A stretch of DNA of 64,000 nucleotides from Streptococcus urinalis 2285-97 (GCF_000188055.2 NZ_AEUZ02000001.1:1936001-2000000), one strand, 5' to 3'. Positions 17,089-27,767 are shown, numbered from the stretch's first letter. Notes: generated by a model from the sequence alone, not told the origin. Numbers and translations are program-made.

Positions 17089-18129
17089 TTAATTTACTGG
17101 GACTATAATTTGTCCCTCTTTAATTTTTTGTTTTGCAGCTTCAATTACCTGTTTGGTATCAGATGATAATTGATTTCCTTTTAAATCAACACCTGATTCT
17201 TTAATTCCATAAGTCAATGTTTTGCCTGATGGAAACTGATTTTTTTTAGATTTATGGATGATATCAATAATAGCTGAGCCAACTTCTTTTATACTTGAAG
17301 CTAATATAAAGTTTGCTTTTTTATGATCTTTTGACAAGTATTGTCCCTCAGAAGATTGGTCACTATCACAGCCAATAACCCAGACTTTATTGCTCTCCAA
17401 TCGTGTCTCATTTTCTGATTTCGCTTCATTAATAATACCTGCTCCACTTGCACCAGCAGCTTGGTAAATCACATCAATTCCTGAAGCATATTGAGTTGCC
17501 GCAATTGATTTCCCTTTTGCAGCATCTGAAAAAGAACCTAGGTAAGTAACTCTTACATTAATAGAAGAATTTATCGATTTAACACCAGCTAAGTACCCTT
17601 TTTCAAAGCGTTTTATGACAGCACTTTCCATGCCTCCAATAAAACCTACTTGATTCGTTTTTGTTGTTTTCGCTGCTGCAACTCCAGCTAAATAAGCCGC
17701 TTCATTATCAGCAAATCTTATACTAACACTATTTTTTTGAGCTGGAATAACATCATCAATGATAGCAAAATGCCTATCTTTGTGTTCTTTTGCTGCTTTT
17801 TCTATTGTATCATGAAAAGGAAAACCAATACCAAAAACTAAATTATAATGACTTGCAATTGCGGTATTAATACTTGTTGCAAATTCTGATTCATTTGAAG
17901 ATTGAAAATAATCAAATTGACGACCTTTTTGATAGTGATTTCTTTTTGCCCATTTTTGTAGCCCTGTCCAAGCAGATTGGTTAAAAGATTTGTCATCTAC
18001 TCCCGTCTGATTTGTTAGCATAGCAACTTTTACGTGATTTTCTTGATTGGTCTGGACTCTTTTTGAACAAGAACCTAATAAAATAGTTGAACAAACTAAG
18101 GCACTCAACACAGTGATTCGTTTTGTCAT
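17089..18129 (-). CDS. BMP-family (PnrA/TmpC-like) substrate-binding lipoprotein
   Basis: A 346-residue lipoprotein with signal peptide and lipobox LLGSC (Cys about 21). The BMP fold is visible: VAMLTNQTGVDDKSFNQSAWTGLQKW, FAIIDDVIPAQKNSVSIRFADNEAAYLAGVAAA, VGFIGGMESAVIKRFEKGYLAGV. Family members bind nucleosides for an ABC importer. No permease or ATPase genes lie nearby, so it must work with components encoded elsewhere. It appears monocistronic. Confidence 0.9.
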   Translation of the reverse strand: MTKRITVLSALVCSTILLGSCSKRVQTNQENHVKVAMLTNQTGVDDKSFNQSAWTGLQKWAKRNHYQKGRQFDYFQSSNESEFATSINTAIASHYNLVFGIGFPFHDTIEKAAKEHKDRHFAIIDDVIPAQKNSVSIRFADNEAAYLAGVAAAKTTKTNQVGFIGGMESAVIKRFEKGYLAGVKSINSSINVRVTYLGSFSDAAKGKSIAATQYASGIDVIYQAAGASGAGIINEAKSENETRLESNKVWVIGCDSDQSSEGQYLSKDHKKANFILASSIKEVGSAIIDIIHKSKKNQFPSGKTLTYGIKESGVDLKGNQLSSDTKQVIEAAKQKIKEGQIIVPVN

Positions 18130-18158
18130 TAATGATAAACTCCTAAATATTAACTTTT

Positions 18159-18207
18159 TGTAAGTTCACCACTTTAAAAGATATAACTTACACATTATTA
18201 TATCATA
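18159..18207 (-). promoter_or_regulatory. Promoter and inverted repeat ahead of the BMP lipoprotein gene
   Basis: An extended -10 TATGATATAAT (hexamer complementary to 18197-18202) drives leftward transcription. The inverted repeat TGTAAGTT (18159-18166) / AACTTACA (18185-18192) starts at about the expected transcription start. It could be an operator or a 5' hairpin. Confidence 0.5.
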
Positions 18208-18278
18208 ATTTAATTTAACTTTTAATTAAATATTCGTTTTTTAATCTTTGTCATCTTTTGCTATTATAAAAAAACAGA

Positions 18279-18313
18279 AAAAAAGGAAACAATTACGTGT
18301 TTCCTTTTTTTAT
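18279..18313 (-). terminator. purA terminator
   Basis: AAAAAAAGGAAACA and TGTTTCCTTTTTTT pair around a six-base loop immediately after the purA stop codon. Confidence 0.9.
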
Positions 18314-18316
18314 TGT

Positions 18317-19790
<1,474 letters not shown>

Positions 19791-19940
19791 TTCAAACTAA
19801 TTTCTAAGAAAAAATATAATTTTTATAAAAATTATCATGAATATAGTGTAAAAAACGAACATTAAAGATAAATGACAGTCGCTAGAGATATTATAGAATC
19901 ATCAGCTTAGCATTCATCCTTTTAAAATACAGTCTTTTCT

Positions 19941-19968
19941 TTGTGATTTTTATTTTTTAAGGTAAAAT
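19941..19968 (+). promoter_or_regulatory. Promoter for xpaC-telA
   Basis: TTGTGA (19941-19946) and TAAAAT (19963-19968) are spaced 16 bases, about 50 bases before the xpaC start. The stretch from 19790 to 19940 between the two divergent promoters holds nothing else I could recognise. Confidence 0.5.
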
Positions 19969-20023
19969 ATGGTTAAGTTAACTGTTCAAGTTAGTGGTTA
20001 ATATAGAATAGGAAGTGATGATA

Positions 20024-20884
20024 TTGTCTCGAAAATCCAATCGCGGCTTACATCGATTAGTAAATATTCCCTGGTGGGCTTGGTTAGTCATTTTTATTAC
20101 CATAGGTTCCATTGATGATTTTAGTAAATATGTACTCCCTTTGCTTATTTTTTCAGGAGTCGGTTATGTCGTTTATCGTATTTCAAAGAGGCAAACAAAG
20201 CTATCTCATTCTGAAACCGAAAAACGTATCCAAGACTTAAAAAATAAAATTCAGCTAGCAGACAATCAAGTGAAACTACTGAAAAATTACAAAGTAGAGC
20301 ATAAAACAAAACAGTATGCTTTACTAGCAGAAAAAGTATTACCGCAGATTAATGAAATCAAATCAGATGCTAAACAATTAAAAGGCCATCTAGAAACACC
20401 AACCTATAATCGAATAACCAAAAAAGCAACTGATTTCCAATCTGAGATTATCAATCAATTAGAACTACTAGGAGCCGATGCTCTTAATAACCCTTTAACA
20501 GAACAAGAAGAATTAGTTTTCTCAATTGCACCTGAACTTATTGAAAGCTTTCAAAACATACAGCAAGATCATAAGACAATCTTAACAAAAATAGATGAAT
20601 CTGATTTACCCAATAAAGCTGAACTAAAAGCACTTCATCAATCAGAAATGAATCATTTTTCTGATATCTTAAAAGGGTACTTAGAGATAAAACAATCTCC
20701 CAAAGACTATTATCAAGCTTCCGAACGTCTAAATGCAGCAAAAAATGCTATTACTCAATTTGATGTAAATCTTGATGAGACTTTAAGAGAGTTAAACGAA
20801 AGAGGCTTGAAAGATTTCGAAATCAGTCTAAGAATGATGACAGCGAATCATCCCAAAGAAGACAATCCTCAAAATAATGAGTAG
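20024..20884 (+). CDS. XpaC-like protein (5-bromo-4-chloroindolyl phosphate hydrolysis family)
   Basis: About 286 residues: two N-terminal membrane helices (WWAWLVIFITIGSIDDF and YVLPLLIFSGVGYVVYRI), then a long helical, coiled-coil-rich cytosolic part. It resembles the XpaC family, which is nearly always paired with TelA as here (12 bases apart). The biochemical role is unknown. A TTG start at 20024 is preferred, being eight bases after AGGAAG. The ATG at 20018 is only two bases after it. Confidence 0.75.
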   Translation: MSRKSNRGLHRLVNIPWWAWLVIFITIGSIDDFSKYVLPLLIFSGVGYVVYRISKRQTKLSHSETEKRIQDLKNKIQLADNQVKLLKNYKVEHKTKQYALLAEKVLPQINEIKSDAKQLKGHLETPTYNRITKKATDFQSEIINQLELLGADALNNPLTEQEELVFSIAPELIESFQNIQQDHKTILTKIDESDLPNKAELKALHQSEMNHFSDILKGYLEIKQSPKDYYQASERLNAAKNAITQFDVNLDETLRELNERGLKDFEISLRMMTANHPKEDNPQNNE

Positions 20885-20896
20885 AAAGGTAAGAAA

Positions 20897-22162
20897 ATGA
20901 GTGACCAGTTTCAATTTGATATTGATAAAATAGCTAGTAGTACCTTATCCAAAACGGACCCAACAACTGAAATAATAACTGAAGATAGTAATGACAACCC
21001 AAAAGCCATTTCATTTTTTGATAGACTAACACCCGAACAACAAAGTGCAATCAAAGAAAGAATACCTGCTCTTGTTGATCAATTCCTAGATGATCAAAAT
21101 AGTCTATTGGATTTTGGTCAAGCAGCTGTTGAGGAAGTTAATACTACTGTCAATCATATATTAGCCGAACAAAAGAAAATTCAAATTCCACAAGTAGATG
21201 ACCTTTTAAAAAACACAAACAAAGAACTTCATGGTTTTATCGCTAAATATAAAAATGCTAGCCCAGCAGAATTAGAGAAAAAACCAAATCTCATTCAAAA
21301 ATTATTTAAGCAGAGTAAAGCAAGTCTGCAAGAGTTTTATTTTGATTCCCAGTCCATTGAACAAAAAATGGACGGCATGGCAGCTACTATTGTCAAGCAA
21401 GAAGAGACTTTAGCTCGAAATATCGTTTCTGCAGAAATGTTAATCGAGGATAATACACAATCAATTGAGAATTTAGTTGGTGTCATTGCATTTTTAGAAG
21501 CTGCACAAATAGAAAGTGCTAAGCAAGCCCAAGAAATTCAAACTCAAATGTCTCATTTGGACACGACCAGTGCTGATTATCAAATTAAAAGTAATCAATT
21601 GGCTAGAGTAACTGAAGTGGTCAATACACTTGAACAACAACATACAGAGTACGTGTCTAGGCTTTACGTTGCTTGGGCAACAACACCACAAATGCGCAAT
21701 TTAGTAAAAGTCTCTTCAGATATGAGACAAAAACTTGGTATGTTAAGACGGAACACCATTCCTACCATGAAGCTTTCTATTGCACAACTAGGTATGCTAC
21801 AACAATCTGTTCGATCTGGGATGACAGCTGATGCTATTACAAATGCTAATAATGCTGCCTTACAGATGTTAGCCGAAACCAGCAAAGAAGCTATTCCAGC
21901 TATTGAACAATCAGCTCAAAATCCAACACTTTCTATTCAATCTGTCACATCTCTCGCAGAGAGCTTAGTTGCTCAAAATGAAGGGATTATTGATGCTATT
22001 AATCAAGGTCGCACCAAACGAAATCAACTGGAAAATAGCATTATCACATCCACACAAACAATAAATGATTCGACAAAATTAAGAGATCAAACAATTATTA
22101 AAGCAATTTTGTCTCAAGCTAAAGAGACACAAGAATCTATTGGAGACAAAGCAAATGAATAA
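20897..22162 (+). CDS. TelA-like toxic anion resistance family protein
   Basis: A 421-residue, almost wholly helical cytosolic protein with the TelA/KlaA family pattern (FFDRLTPEQQSAIKERIPALVDQF near the start, YVSRLYVAWATTPQMRNLVKVSSDMRQKLGMLRRNTIPTMKLSIAQLGML in the middle). The family is linked to tellurite or cell-envelope-active drug resistance. The molecular function is unsettled. It is co-transcribed with the XpaC-like gene and closed by a terminator. Confidence 0.88.
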   Translation: MSDQFQFDIDKIASSTLSKTDPTTEIITEDSNDNPKAISFFDRLTPEQQSAIKERIPALVDQFLDDQNSLLDFGQAAVEEVNTTVNHILAEQKKIQIPQVDDLLKNTNKELHGFIAKYKNASPAELEKKPNLIQKLFKQSKASLQEFYFDSQSIEQKMDGMAATIVKQEETLARNIVSAEMLIEDNTQSIENLVGVIAFLEAAQIESAKQAQEIQTQMSHLDTTSADYQIKSNQLARVTEVVNTLEQQHTEYVSRLYVAWATTPQMRNLVKVSSDMRQKLGMLRRNTIPTMKLSIAQLGMLQQSVRSGMTADAITNANNAALQMLAETSKEAIPAIEQSAQNPTLSIQSVTSLAESLVAQNEGIIDAINQGRTKRNQLENSIITSTQTINDSTKLRDQTIIKAILSQAKETQESIGDKANE

Positions 22163-22168
22163 CCAGCT

Positions 22169-22206
22169 TAAAGACTATCTAATCCTCATTTAGATGGTCT
22201 TTTTTA
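22169..22206 (+). terminator. Terminator after telA
   Basis: AAAGACTATCTAA pairs with TTTAGATGGTCTTT (one mismatch) and is followed by T, seven bases after the telA stop codon. Confidence 0.85.
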
Positions 22207-22247
22207 TTGACTGTCACAAGAACAAAATCAAAAAAAGTGGGCCTCTT

Positions 22248-22268
22248 TATGCTATAATAAAGATTATG
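22248..22268 (+). promoter_or_regulatory. Extended -10 promoter placing the hslO start codon at +1
   Basis: TATGCTATAAT carries a perfect -10 (22253-22258) with the extended TGn element. The hslO ATG is at 22266, seven bases past the hexamer, where transcription should begin. No Shine-Dalgarno sequence fits between them. Confidence 0.55.
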
Positions 22269-23138
22269 GATAAACTCATTAAATCAATTTCTGAATCTGG
22301 CTCTTTTAGAGCTTTTGTTTTGGACAGTACAGAAACTGTCAAGATAGCTCAAGAAAAGCATCACACATTATCATCATCTACAGTAGCACTTGGTCGTACA
22401 CTCATTGCTAATCAAATTCTTGCTGCTAATCAAAAAGGAGACAGCAAAGTTACAGTTAAGGTAATCGGTGACTCCTCATTTGGCCATATCATCAGTGTTT
22501 CTGATACAAAAGGTCATGTCAAAGGTTATATTCAAAATACTGGAGTAGATATTAAAAAAACAGCAACTGGTGAAGTCTTAGTTGGACCATTTATGGGTAA
22601 TGGCCATTTTGTTACTATAATTGATTACGGTACTGGCAATCCTTATACCTCAACTACTCCGCTTATCTCTGGTGAGATTGGTGAAGACTTAGCTTATTAT
22701 CTAACTGAAAGCGAACAAACACCATCAGCTGTTGGCTTAAATGTGCTATTAGATGAGAAAGATCAGGTTAAAGTTGCAGGAGGCTTTATGCTTCAAGTTC
22801 TTCCTGGAGCTAGTGATAACGAAATTGCTCGCTATGAAAAGAGGATTCAAGAAATGCCTTCTATTTCAAGCCTTTTAGATTCTGAAAATCATATTGATGC
22901 CTTATTAGCTGCTATCTATGGTGATGAGCCTTATAAAAAATTAGCAGAAGAGCCACTTTCGTTTTCATGTGATTGCTCACGTCAACGTTTTGAATCAGCA
23001 CTCATAACCTTACCAAAACAAGATCTTATAGATATGAAAACTGAAGATCATGGTGCTGAAATCACTTGCCAATTCTGTGGCACAAAATATTATTTTAACG
23101 AAAACGATCTTGAAACTCTAATCAATAACAAGGTTTAA
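22266..23138 (+). CDS. hslO: Hsp33 redox-regulated chaperone
   Basis: A 290-residue holdase chaperone activated by oxidation. It starts [22 protein letters not shown], the conserved Hsp33 N-terminus, which fixes the start at 22266. The C-terminal zinc-binding redox switch is intact: CxC at residues 235-237 and CxxC at 268-271. It protects unfolding proteins during oxidative stress in the cytosol. It appears to be translated from a leaderless mRNA. In other streptococci a dihydrouridine synthase gene often follows hslO, but here there is only a short remnant-like ORF. Confidence 0.95.
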   Translation: MDKLIKSISESGSFRAFVLDSTETVKIAQEKHHTLSSSTVALGRTLIANQILAANQKGDSKVTVKVIGDSSFGHIISVSDTKGHVKGYIQNTGVDIKKTATGEVLVGPFMGNGHFVTIIDYGTGNPYTSTTPLISGEIGEDLAYYLTESEQTPSAVGLNVLLDEKDQVKVAGGFMLQVLPGASDNEIARYEKRIQEMPSISSLLDSENHIDALLAAIYGDEPYKKLAEEPLSFSCDCSRQRFESALITLPKQDLIDMKTEDHGAEITCQFCGTKYYFNENDLETLINNKV

Positions 23139-23251
23139 GTCATCACCTACCATTTAACAACAAACGAAATAGTGTTAAAGAACACTCAAATTACTTCATC
23201 CAAAAAAATCATTAAATTATTGTCATCCATTACTTTCATAGCTGGCATCAT

Positions 23252-23329
23252 ATGAGTAAAGAAGAACTGATTAAAGGGCTAAAACAATGGAGCAGTTTAC
23301 ATGTTCCTATTTTGGATGATGTTCAATAA
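23252..23329 (+). CDS. Short unknown ORF between hslO and the kinase gene (possible gene remnant)
   Basis: A 25-codon frame (MSKEELIKGLKQW...) without a good ribosome site. The same frame is open further upstream (FHSWHH), suggesting the end of a decayed gene. The surrounding 225 bases show no other coding signal. I do not recognise it. Confidence 0.25.
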   Translation: MSKEELIKGLKQWSSLHVPILDDVQ

Positions 23330-23363
23330 ATCTTTGCACAACTATGATAAAAAAAGGAGAAAC

Positions 23364-24008
23364 ATGTTGATTGTACTAGCCGGAACTATTGGAGCTGGAA
23401 AAAGCTCACTCGCTGCTGCTCTTGGAGAGCATTTAGGAACTGAAGTCTTTTATGAAGCAGTTGATAATAACCCTGTCTTAGATTTGTATTATCAAGATCC
23501 TAAAAAGTATGCTTTTTTACTTCAAATCTTTTTCTTAAATAAACGCTTTAAATCTATTAAAGAAGCTTATAAAGCAGACAATAATATCTTGGATCGATCT
23601 ATTTTTGAAGATGAATTATTTTTAAAATTGAATTACAAGAATGGAAATGTTACCAAAGCTGAACTTGATATTTATCAAGAATTACTTGCAAATATGTTGG
23701 AAGAGCTTGAAGGCATGCCTAAAAAGCGTCCTGATCTTTTAATCTACATCGATGTTTCATTTGAAAAAATGATAGAACGTATTGAAATGCGTGGCAGAAG
23801 CTATGAACAAATCGAAGGTAACCCTGATTTATATACTTACTATAAACAGGTTCACGGAGAATATCCTGAATGGTATGAAAACTACGATGTTTCTCCCAAA
23901 ATGACCATTGACGGTAATCATTTAGATTTTGTTCAAAATTCAAATGATTTAGATCAAGTTTTACAGATGATTGATGAACAGTTAAAAGAACTAGATCTCA
24001 TCAAATAA
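23364..24008 (+). CDS. Deoxynucleoside kinase (dAK/dGK family)
   Basis: A 214-residue kinase with P-loop GTIGAGKSS (residues 7-15), the substrate-region motif ILDRSIFEDELF and the lid MRGRSYEQIEGNPDLYTYY. These mark the deoxyadenosine/deoxyguanosine kinase family, which salvages deoxynucleosides to dNMPs. ATG 23364 with AAAGGAG is the best start; the frame upstream lacks family similarity. It shares a bidirectional terminator with the ABC importer operon. Confidence 0.9.
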   Translation: MLIVLAGTIGAGKSSLAAALGEHLGTEVFYEAVDNNPVLDLYYQDPKKYAFLLQIFFLNKRFKSIKEAYKADNNILDRSIFEDELFLKLNYKNGNVTKAELDIYQELLANMLEELEGMPKKRPDLLIYIDVSFEKMIERIEMRGRSYEQIEGNPDLYTYYKQVHGEYPEWYENYDVSPKMTIDGNHLDFVQNSNDLDQVLQMIDEQLKELDLIK

Positions 24009-24040
24009 AAAAGTTAAGCCAAGCAACTTAACTTTTTTTA
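24007..24040. terminator. Bidirectional terminator (kinase / ABC importer operon)
   Basis: AAAAAAGTTAAG and CTTAACTTTTTTT pair around eight bases, between two convergent genes. Confidence 0.88.
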
Positions 24041-24844
24041 TTAACTTAATACTAAAGCGTCATCTGTTAGTTTTTGACCACTATTTTGTTGGAAGAGAGA
24101 CATTAACTGTTGTACCGTTAATTGTTTTTTCGCCTCACCTTTAACATCAACAACAATTTTCCCTTGGTGTAACATCACAAGTCGATTGCCATAGGCGATG
24201 GCATTTTCCATATTATGTGTAATCATTAAAGTTGTTAAGTGGTGTGTCTCTACAATTTTTTGTGTTAAATCCATAACCATTGCACTTATTTTAGGATCTA
24301 ATGCCGCAGTATGTTCATCAAGAAGTAATACTTTGGGCTTTTCCAACGATGCCATAAGTAGTGTTAGAGCTTGTCTTTGACCACCAGATAAAAATTGTGT
24401 ATCAACTTTCATCCTATTTTCAAGATTGAGTCCTAGTTCTTTAAGAGATTTTTTTAATATTCCTCGTTCAGCATCTTTAACACCCCAGCCTAAGCCTCTT
24501 GATTTGCCACGGCGATAAGCAATGGCCATATTTTCCTCAATGCTCAAGCGCGAAGCTGTTCCCATTTTAGGATCTTGGAAAACACGACTAATATCTTTTG
24601 CTCTTTTTGCAGATGATAAATTTTTTATGGATTTTCCATCAAGTAATATATCACCTTGATCAACCTTTAGAGTTCCTGCAAGTGTGTTCATCAAGGTTGA
24701 TTTCCCAGCTCCATTACCACCAATAATAGAGATGAAATCACCCTCTTCTACATCTAAACTGAGACCTTTGAGAACATGATTTTCATTAACAGTTCCTGTT
24801 TCAAAAATTTTGTGAATATCTTTAATCGATAATATTGTTGTCAT
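24041..24844 (-). CDS. ABC importer ATP-binding protein (TrpZ/LivF-like)
   Basis: A 267-residue ATPase: Walker A GGNGAGKST, signature LSGGQRQALTL, Walker B VLLLDEHTAALDP, H-loop MITHNMENA. The DEHTAALDPK variant is typical of ATPases associated with PF04392-type binding proteins. It is last in an operon of two binding proteins, a permease and this ATPase. It energises import of a small molecule; context suggests an aromatic amino acid. Confidence 0.9.
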   Translation of the reverse strand: MTTILSIKDIHKIFETGTVNENHVLKGLSLDVEEGDFISIIGGNGAGKSTLMNTLAGTLKVDQGDILLDGKSIKNLSSAKRAKDISRVFQDPKMGTASRLSIEENMAIAYRRGKSRGLGWGVKDAERGILKKSLKELGLNLENRMKVDTQFLSGGQRQALTLLMASLEKPKVLLLDEHTAALDPKISAMVMDLTQKIVETHHLTTLMITHNMENAIAYGNRLVMLHQGKIVVDVKGEAKKQLTVQQLMSLFQQNSGQKLTDDALVLS

Positions 24845-24853
24845 AACTAACCC

Positions 24854-25738
24854 CTATCCTAAATTCGGCTTGCGTATATGTAATTTCTTTTGAAGTTCTG
24901 GAATAAACAGAACAGTCGCCAAAAGAATAGCTGAGAATAATTTAACCAAATCAGCATCCATACCTGGAATAGCCAGAATAGCTAAAATAATGAGACGATA
25001 AACAATTGATCCAAGAACAATAGATACCAAACGCCAACCAATGCTTAAATTTCTGATGATAACTTCAGCAATAATGATAGAAGCTAATCCAATAACAATA
25101 GTCCCAACACCAGAATTAATATCTGCATAACCATTATTTTGACACAGAAGAGCTCCACATAAAGAAATCAATCCATTTGAAAGCATATAACCTAGAATCT
25201 TCATATTATCCGTTTTAATACCATTTGACTCACTCATTGGAATATTATCTCCAGTTGATCGAAGAGCCAGTCCAATTTGTGTTTTGAGTAATAAGGTCAA
25301 AAGTAAGATTACAACAATCGCAAATGCACATCCAATGATTAAAACAGAGGCTACTTTTGTAAAGCCCATATCATATAGCTCTGTTACCAAGGTTTTTTGT
25401 CTCAGTAAAGCAACATTTGCTTTGCCAAGAACTTTTAAGTTAACAGAGTATAGGCCAGTCAAGGTTACAATCCCAGTTAATAAAGCTGGTATTTTTAATT
25501 TTGTATGAATAAGTCCAGATACTAGACCTGCTAGAAGTCCCCCTACAAAAGATAGAAATGTCGCCATCAATGGGCCATGTCCTGAAACAATACTTGTCGC
25601 ACAAATAGCTGCACCAAGTGGGTATGCTCCTTCTGCTGTTAAGTCCGCAATATCTAATATTCTAAAAGTAATATAAACACCAATAGCCATTATTGACCAA
25701 AGTAAGCCTTGAGAAAGGCTTGATAATATGAGCTCCAT
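24854..25738 (-). CDS. ABC importer permease (TrpY-like, BPD_transp_2)
   Basis: A 294-residue permease with about eight membrane segments, beginning GLLWSIMAIGVYITFRILDIADLTAEGAYPLGAA. This conserved start is shared by permeases of the TrpXYZ-like class. The EAA-like loop region LALRSTGDNIPMSESNGIKTDNMKILGYMLSNGLISLCGAL is present. It forms the membrane channel for the two lipoproteins encoded upstream. Confidence 0.88.
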   Translation of the reverse strand: MELILSSLSQGLLWSIMAIGVYITFRILDIADLTAEGAYPLGAAICATSIVSGHGPLMATFLSFVGGLLAGLVSGLIHTKLKIPALLTGIVTLTGLYSVNLKVLGKANVALLRQKTLVTELYDMGFTKVASVLIIGCAFAIVVILLLTLLLKTQIGLALRSTGDNIPMSESNGIKTDNMKILGYMLSNGLISLCGALLCQNNGYADINSGVGTIVIGLASIIIAEVIIRNLSIGWRLVSIVLGSIVYRLIILAILAIPGMDADLVKLFSAILLATVLFIPELQKKLHIRKPNLG

Positions 25739-25749
25739 GATTTCTCCTT

Positions 25750-26724
25750 TTATTTATCTGATAGATTTGAAACATCAATGCCTAATTTTGATGCCATCTC
25801 TTTATTGACGTGAAGACTAACTGTTTTAGGATATTCAACTGAAAGTTTTGCTGGATCAGCACCTTTTAGGATTTTTACAGCCATTTTTCCAACTTGTTTC
25901 CCAAGTTCTTTATAATTTGTTCCATATGTCAATAAGCCTCCTGCATCAACCATATCAGTTGACCCACCAATAACTGGAACTTTATTTTGAACGGATAATT
26001 GACCAATCATTGTCATTGTTGATGCAACAGTATTATCCGTTGGTACAAAGACGGCATCTGTTTCTTTCATTAAGCTATTTGCAGCATCTTGAACATCATT
26101 TGTACTTGAAATCCCTTTTTTAACAACTTCATAGCCTGCTTTTTTCAATAATGATTCTGCTTTCTTAACTTGAACTTCTGAGTTACGTTCACTTGTTGTA
26201 TATAAAATACCTACTTTTTTAGCTTTTGGTAAGGCTTCACCTAATAATTTAACTTGTTTCCCAATTGGAGCCTGGTCACTTGTTCCTGTTAAATTGCCAC
26301 CAGGTTTTTTTATCGAATTTACTAAATCTGCAGATAATGGGTCAGTTACTGCTGTAAAGACAATGGGCTTTTCAGAGGTTGCTGTTGCCAGTGCTTGGGC
26401 AGCTGGTGTCGCAATAGCTAAGATTAAATCATTATCTTTAGCCAATTGCTCTGAGATAGTCTGTAAATTAGATTGATCCCCTTGTGCATTTTGATAATCT
26501 AGTTTTAAGTTTTTTCCTTCTTTGTAACCTTCTGCTTTTAATTCTTCTTCAAACCCTTTACGTGCAGCTGATAAAGAAACATGTTCCATATATTGAAGAA
26601 TACCGACTTTAACAGTCTTTTTACTTTCACTAATGGAATTTGAACTAGAGTCTGTATTTGAACGACAAGCAACAAGAGTTAAGCTTGCAAGTGAAACTAC
26701 CAATAGTTTTGTTAATTTTTTCAT
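25750..26724 (-). CDS. PF04392-type substrate-binding lipoprotein, second copy
   Basis: A 324-residue lipoprotein with lipobox LVAC (Cys 20). A two-lobe binding fold follows: VGILQYMEHVSLSAARKGFEEELKAEGYKEGKNLKLDYQNAQGDQSNLQT, then FTAVTDPLSADLV and VFVPTDNTVAS. It is clearly paralogous to the upstream lipoprotein (same motifs in the same order), so the pair arose by tandem duplication. It could broaden the substrate range of one permease. Confidence 0.9.
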   Translation of the reverse strand: MKKLTKLLVVSLASLTLVACRSNTDSSSNSISESKKTVKVGILQYMEHVSLSAARKGFEEELKAEGYKEGKNLKLDYQNAQGDQSNLQTISEQLAKDNDLILAIATPAAQALATATSEKPIVFTAVTDPLSADLVNSIKKPGGNLTGTSDQAPIGKQVKLLGEALPKAKKVGILYTTSERNSEVQVKKAESLLKKAGYEVVKKGISSTNDVQDAANSLMKETDAVFVPTDNTVASTMTMIGQLSVQNKVPVIGGSTDMVDAGGLLTYGTNYKELGKQVGKMAVKILKGADPAKLSVEYPKTVSLHVNKEMASKLGIDVSNLSDK

Positions 26725-26746
26725 TTCATTTCCTCTTTATCTTTTA

Positions 26747-27709
26747 TTAATCCGCAAATGACTTGATGGTTTCTGGCTTAATATTTAAAACCTTTGCCAT
26801 GTCTTCATTTACTGCGATGGTTGTTTTTTTAGGTTTCCCAACCTTAACTTCTGCTGGATTTTTACCTTTTAAGATGCTGACAGCTTGTTTTCCTGCTTGC
26901 TTTCCAATAGCATGATAATTGACTCCAGAAGTAAATAAAACTGCATTTAAGTAAGCTTCATCACTACCAATTGAAGGAATCTTAGCATCTTTTAAAATAT
27001 CTCCAATCGTAGTTGCAGTAGATGCTACTGTGTTATCCGTTGGAAGGTAAACGGCATCAACTTGTTTAGCTAAACTGGTCATCACCTGTTGAACATCATT
27101 TGTACTTGTTACCGTTTTTTCAACAACCTTAATACCCTTTTTCTCAAGAGCTTCCTTAGCCTGCTTTGCTTGTGCTTCAGAATTTACTTCACTTGAATTA
27201 TAGAAGATACCAACAGTTTTTGCTTTTGGAGCTACTTTTGTTAACAAATTTATTTGATCACTAACATTTGTCGCATCAATCGTTCCAGTCATATTACCAC
27301 CCGGTTTTGAAAGTGAATCAACAAGGTTAGCTGCAACAGGATCTGTAACTGCCGTAAAAACTTCCGGTGTCTCTTGATCCGCATTTAAGAGTGCTTGAGC
27401 GGCAGGTGTAGCAATGGCAAAGTTTAAATCGTTTTTCCCAGCTAATTGGTCAACCATTGTTTGTAAATTGGACTGATCTCCCTGTGCATTTTTGATGGTT
27501 AATTTAAGATTTTTTCCTTTCTTATAGCCTCCCTCACTTAAACCTTCAATGAATCCTTTTCTAGCTTCATCCAGTGCAGAATGTTCTGCATATTGAATAA
27601 TCCCAACTTTAACAGTTTTTGATGTCTTGTTTGTTTCTTGCCTACAGGCTGTCAGTGCAACTAATGAAATAACTGCTAAGATAATAACATTAAACCTTTT
27701 AAACCCCAT
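26747..27709 (-). CDS. PF04392-type substrate-binding lipoprotein, first copy
   Basis: A 320-residue lipoprotein with lipobox LTAC and the conserved blocks VGIIQYAEHSALDEARKGFIEGLSEGGYKKGKNLKL, FTAVTDPVAANLV and VYLPTDNTVAST. Related systems (TrpXYZ) are predicted to carry aromatic amino acids. The Tyr/Phe-rich leader ORF upstream of this gene is consistent with that. ATG 27709 has AAGGAGA seven bases away; the longer frame runs into the leader terminator and is rejected. Confidence 0.9.
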   Translation of the reverse strand: MGFKRFNVIILAVISLVALTACRQETNKTSKTVKVGIIQYAEHSALDEARKGFIEGLSEGGYKKGKNLKLTIKNAQGDQSNLQTMVDQLAGKNDLNFAIATPAAQALLNADQETPEVFTAVTDPVAANLVDSLSKPGGNMTGTIDATNVSDQINLLTKVAPKAKTVGIFYNSSEVNSEAQAKQAKEALEKKGIKVVEKTVTSTNDVQQVMTSLAKQVDAVYLPTDNTVASTATTIGDILKDAKIPSIGSDEAYLNAVLFTSGVNYHAIGKQAGKQAVSILKGKNPAEVKVGKPKKTTIAVNEDMAKVLNIKPETIKSFAD

Positions 27710-27732
27710 TATTTTCTCCTTCAATTTCTCAC

Positions 27733-27767
27733 AAAAATAAGACCATTTAGAATATCTAAATGGTCTT
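27733..27767 (-). terminator. Leader terminator ahead of the ABC importer operon
   Basis: AAGACCATTTAGA (27739-27751) and TCTAAATGGTCTT (27755-27767) form a perfect 13-bp stem with a three-base loop. On the minus strand ATTTTT follows. It ends 24 bases before the first structural gene, so transcription of the operon requires read-through. Confidence 0.85.

Noticed and set aside
19852..19863. AAACGAACATT as a PurBox for purA
   Set aside because: One key C is missing, it is in the opposite orientation and over 100 bases from the predicted start; similar words occur elsewhere by chance.
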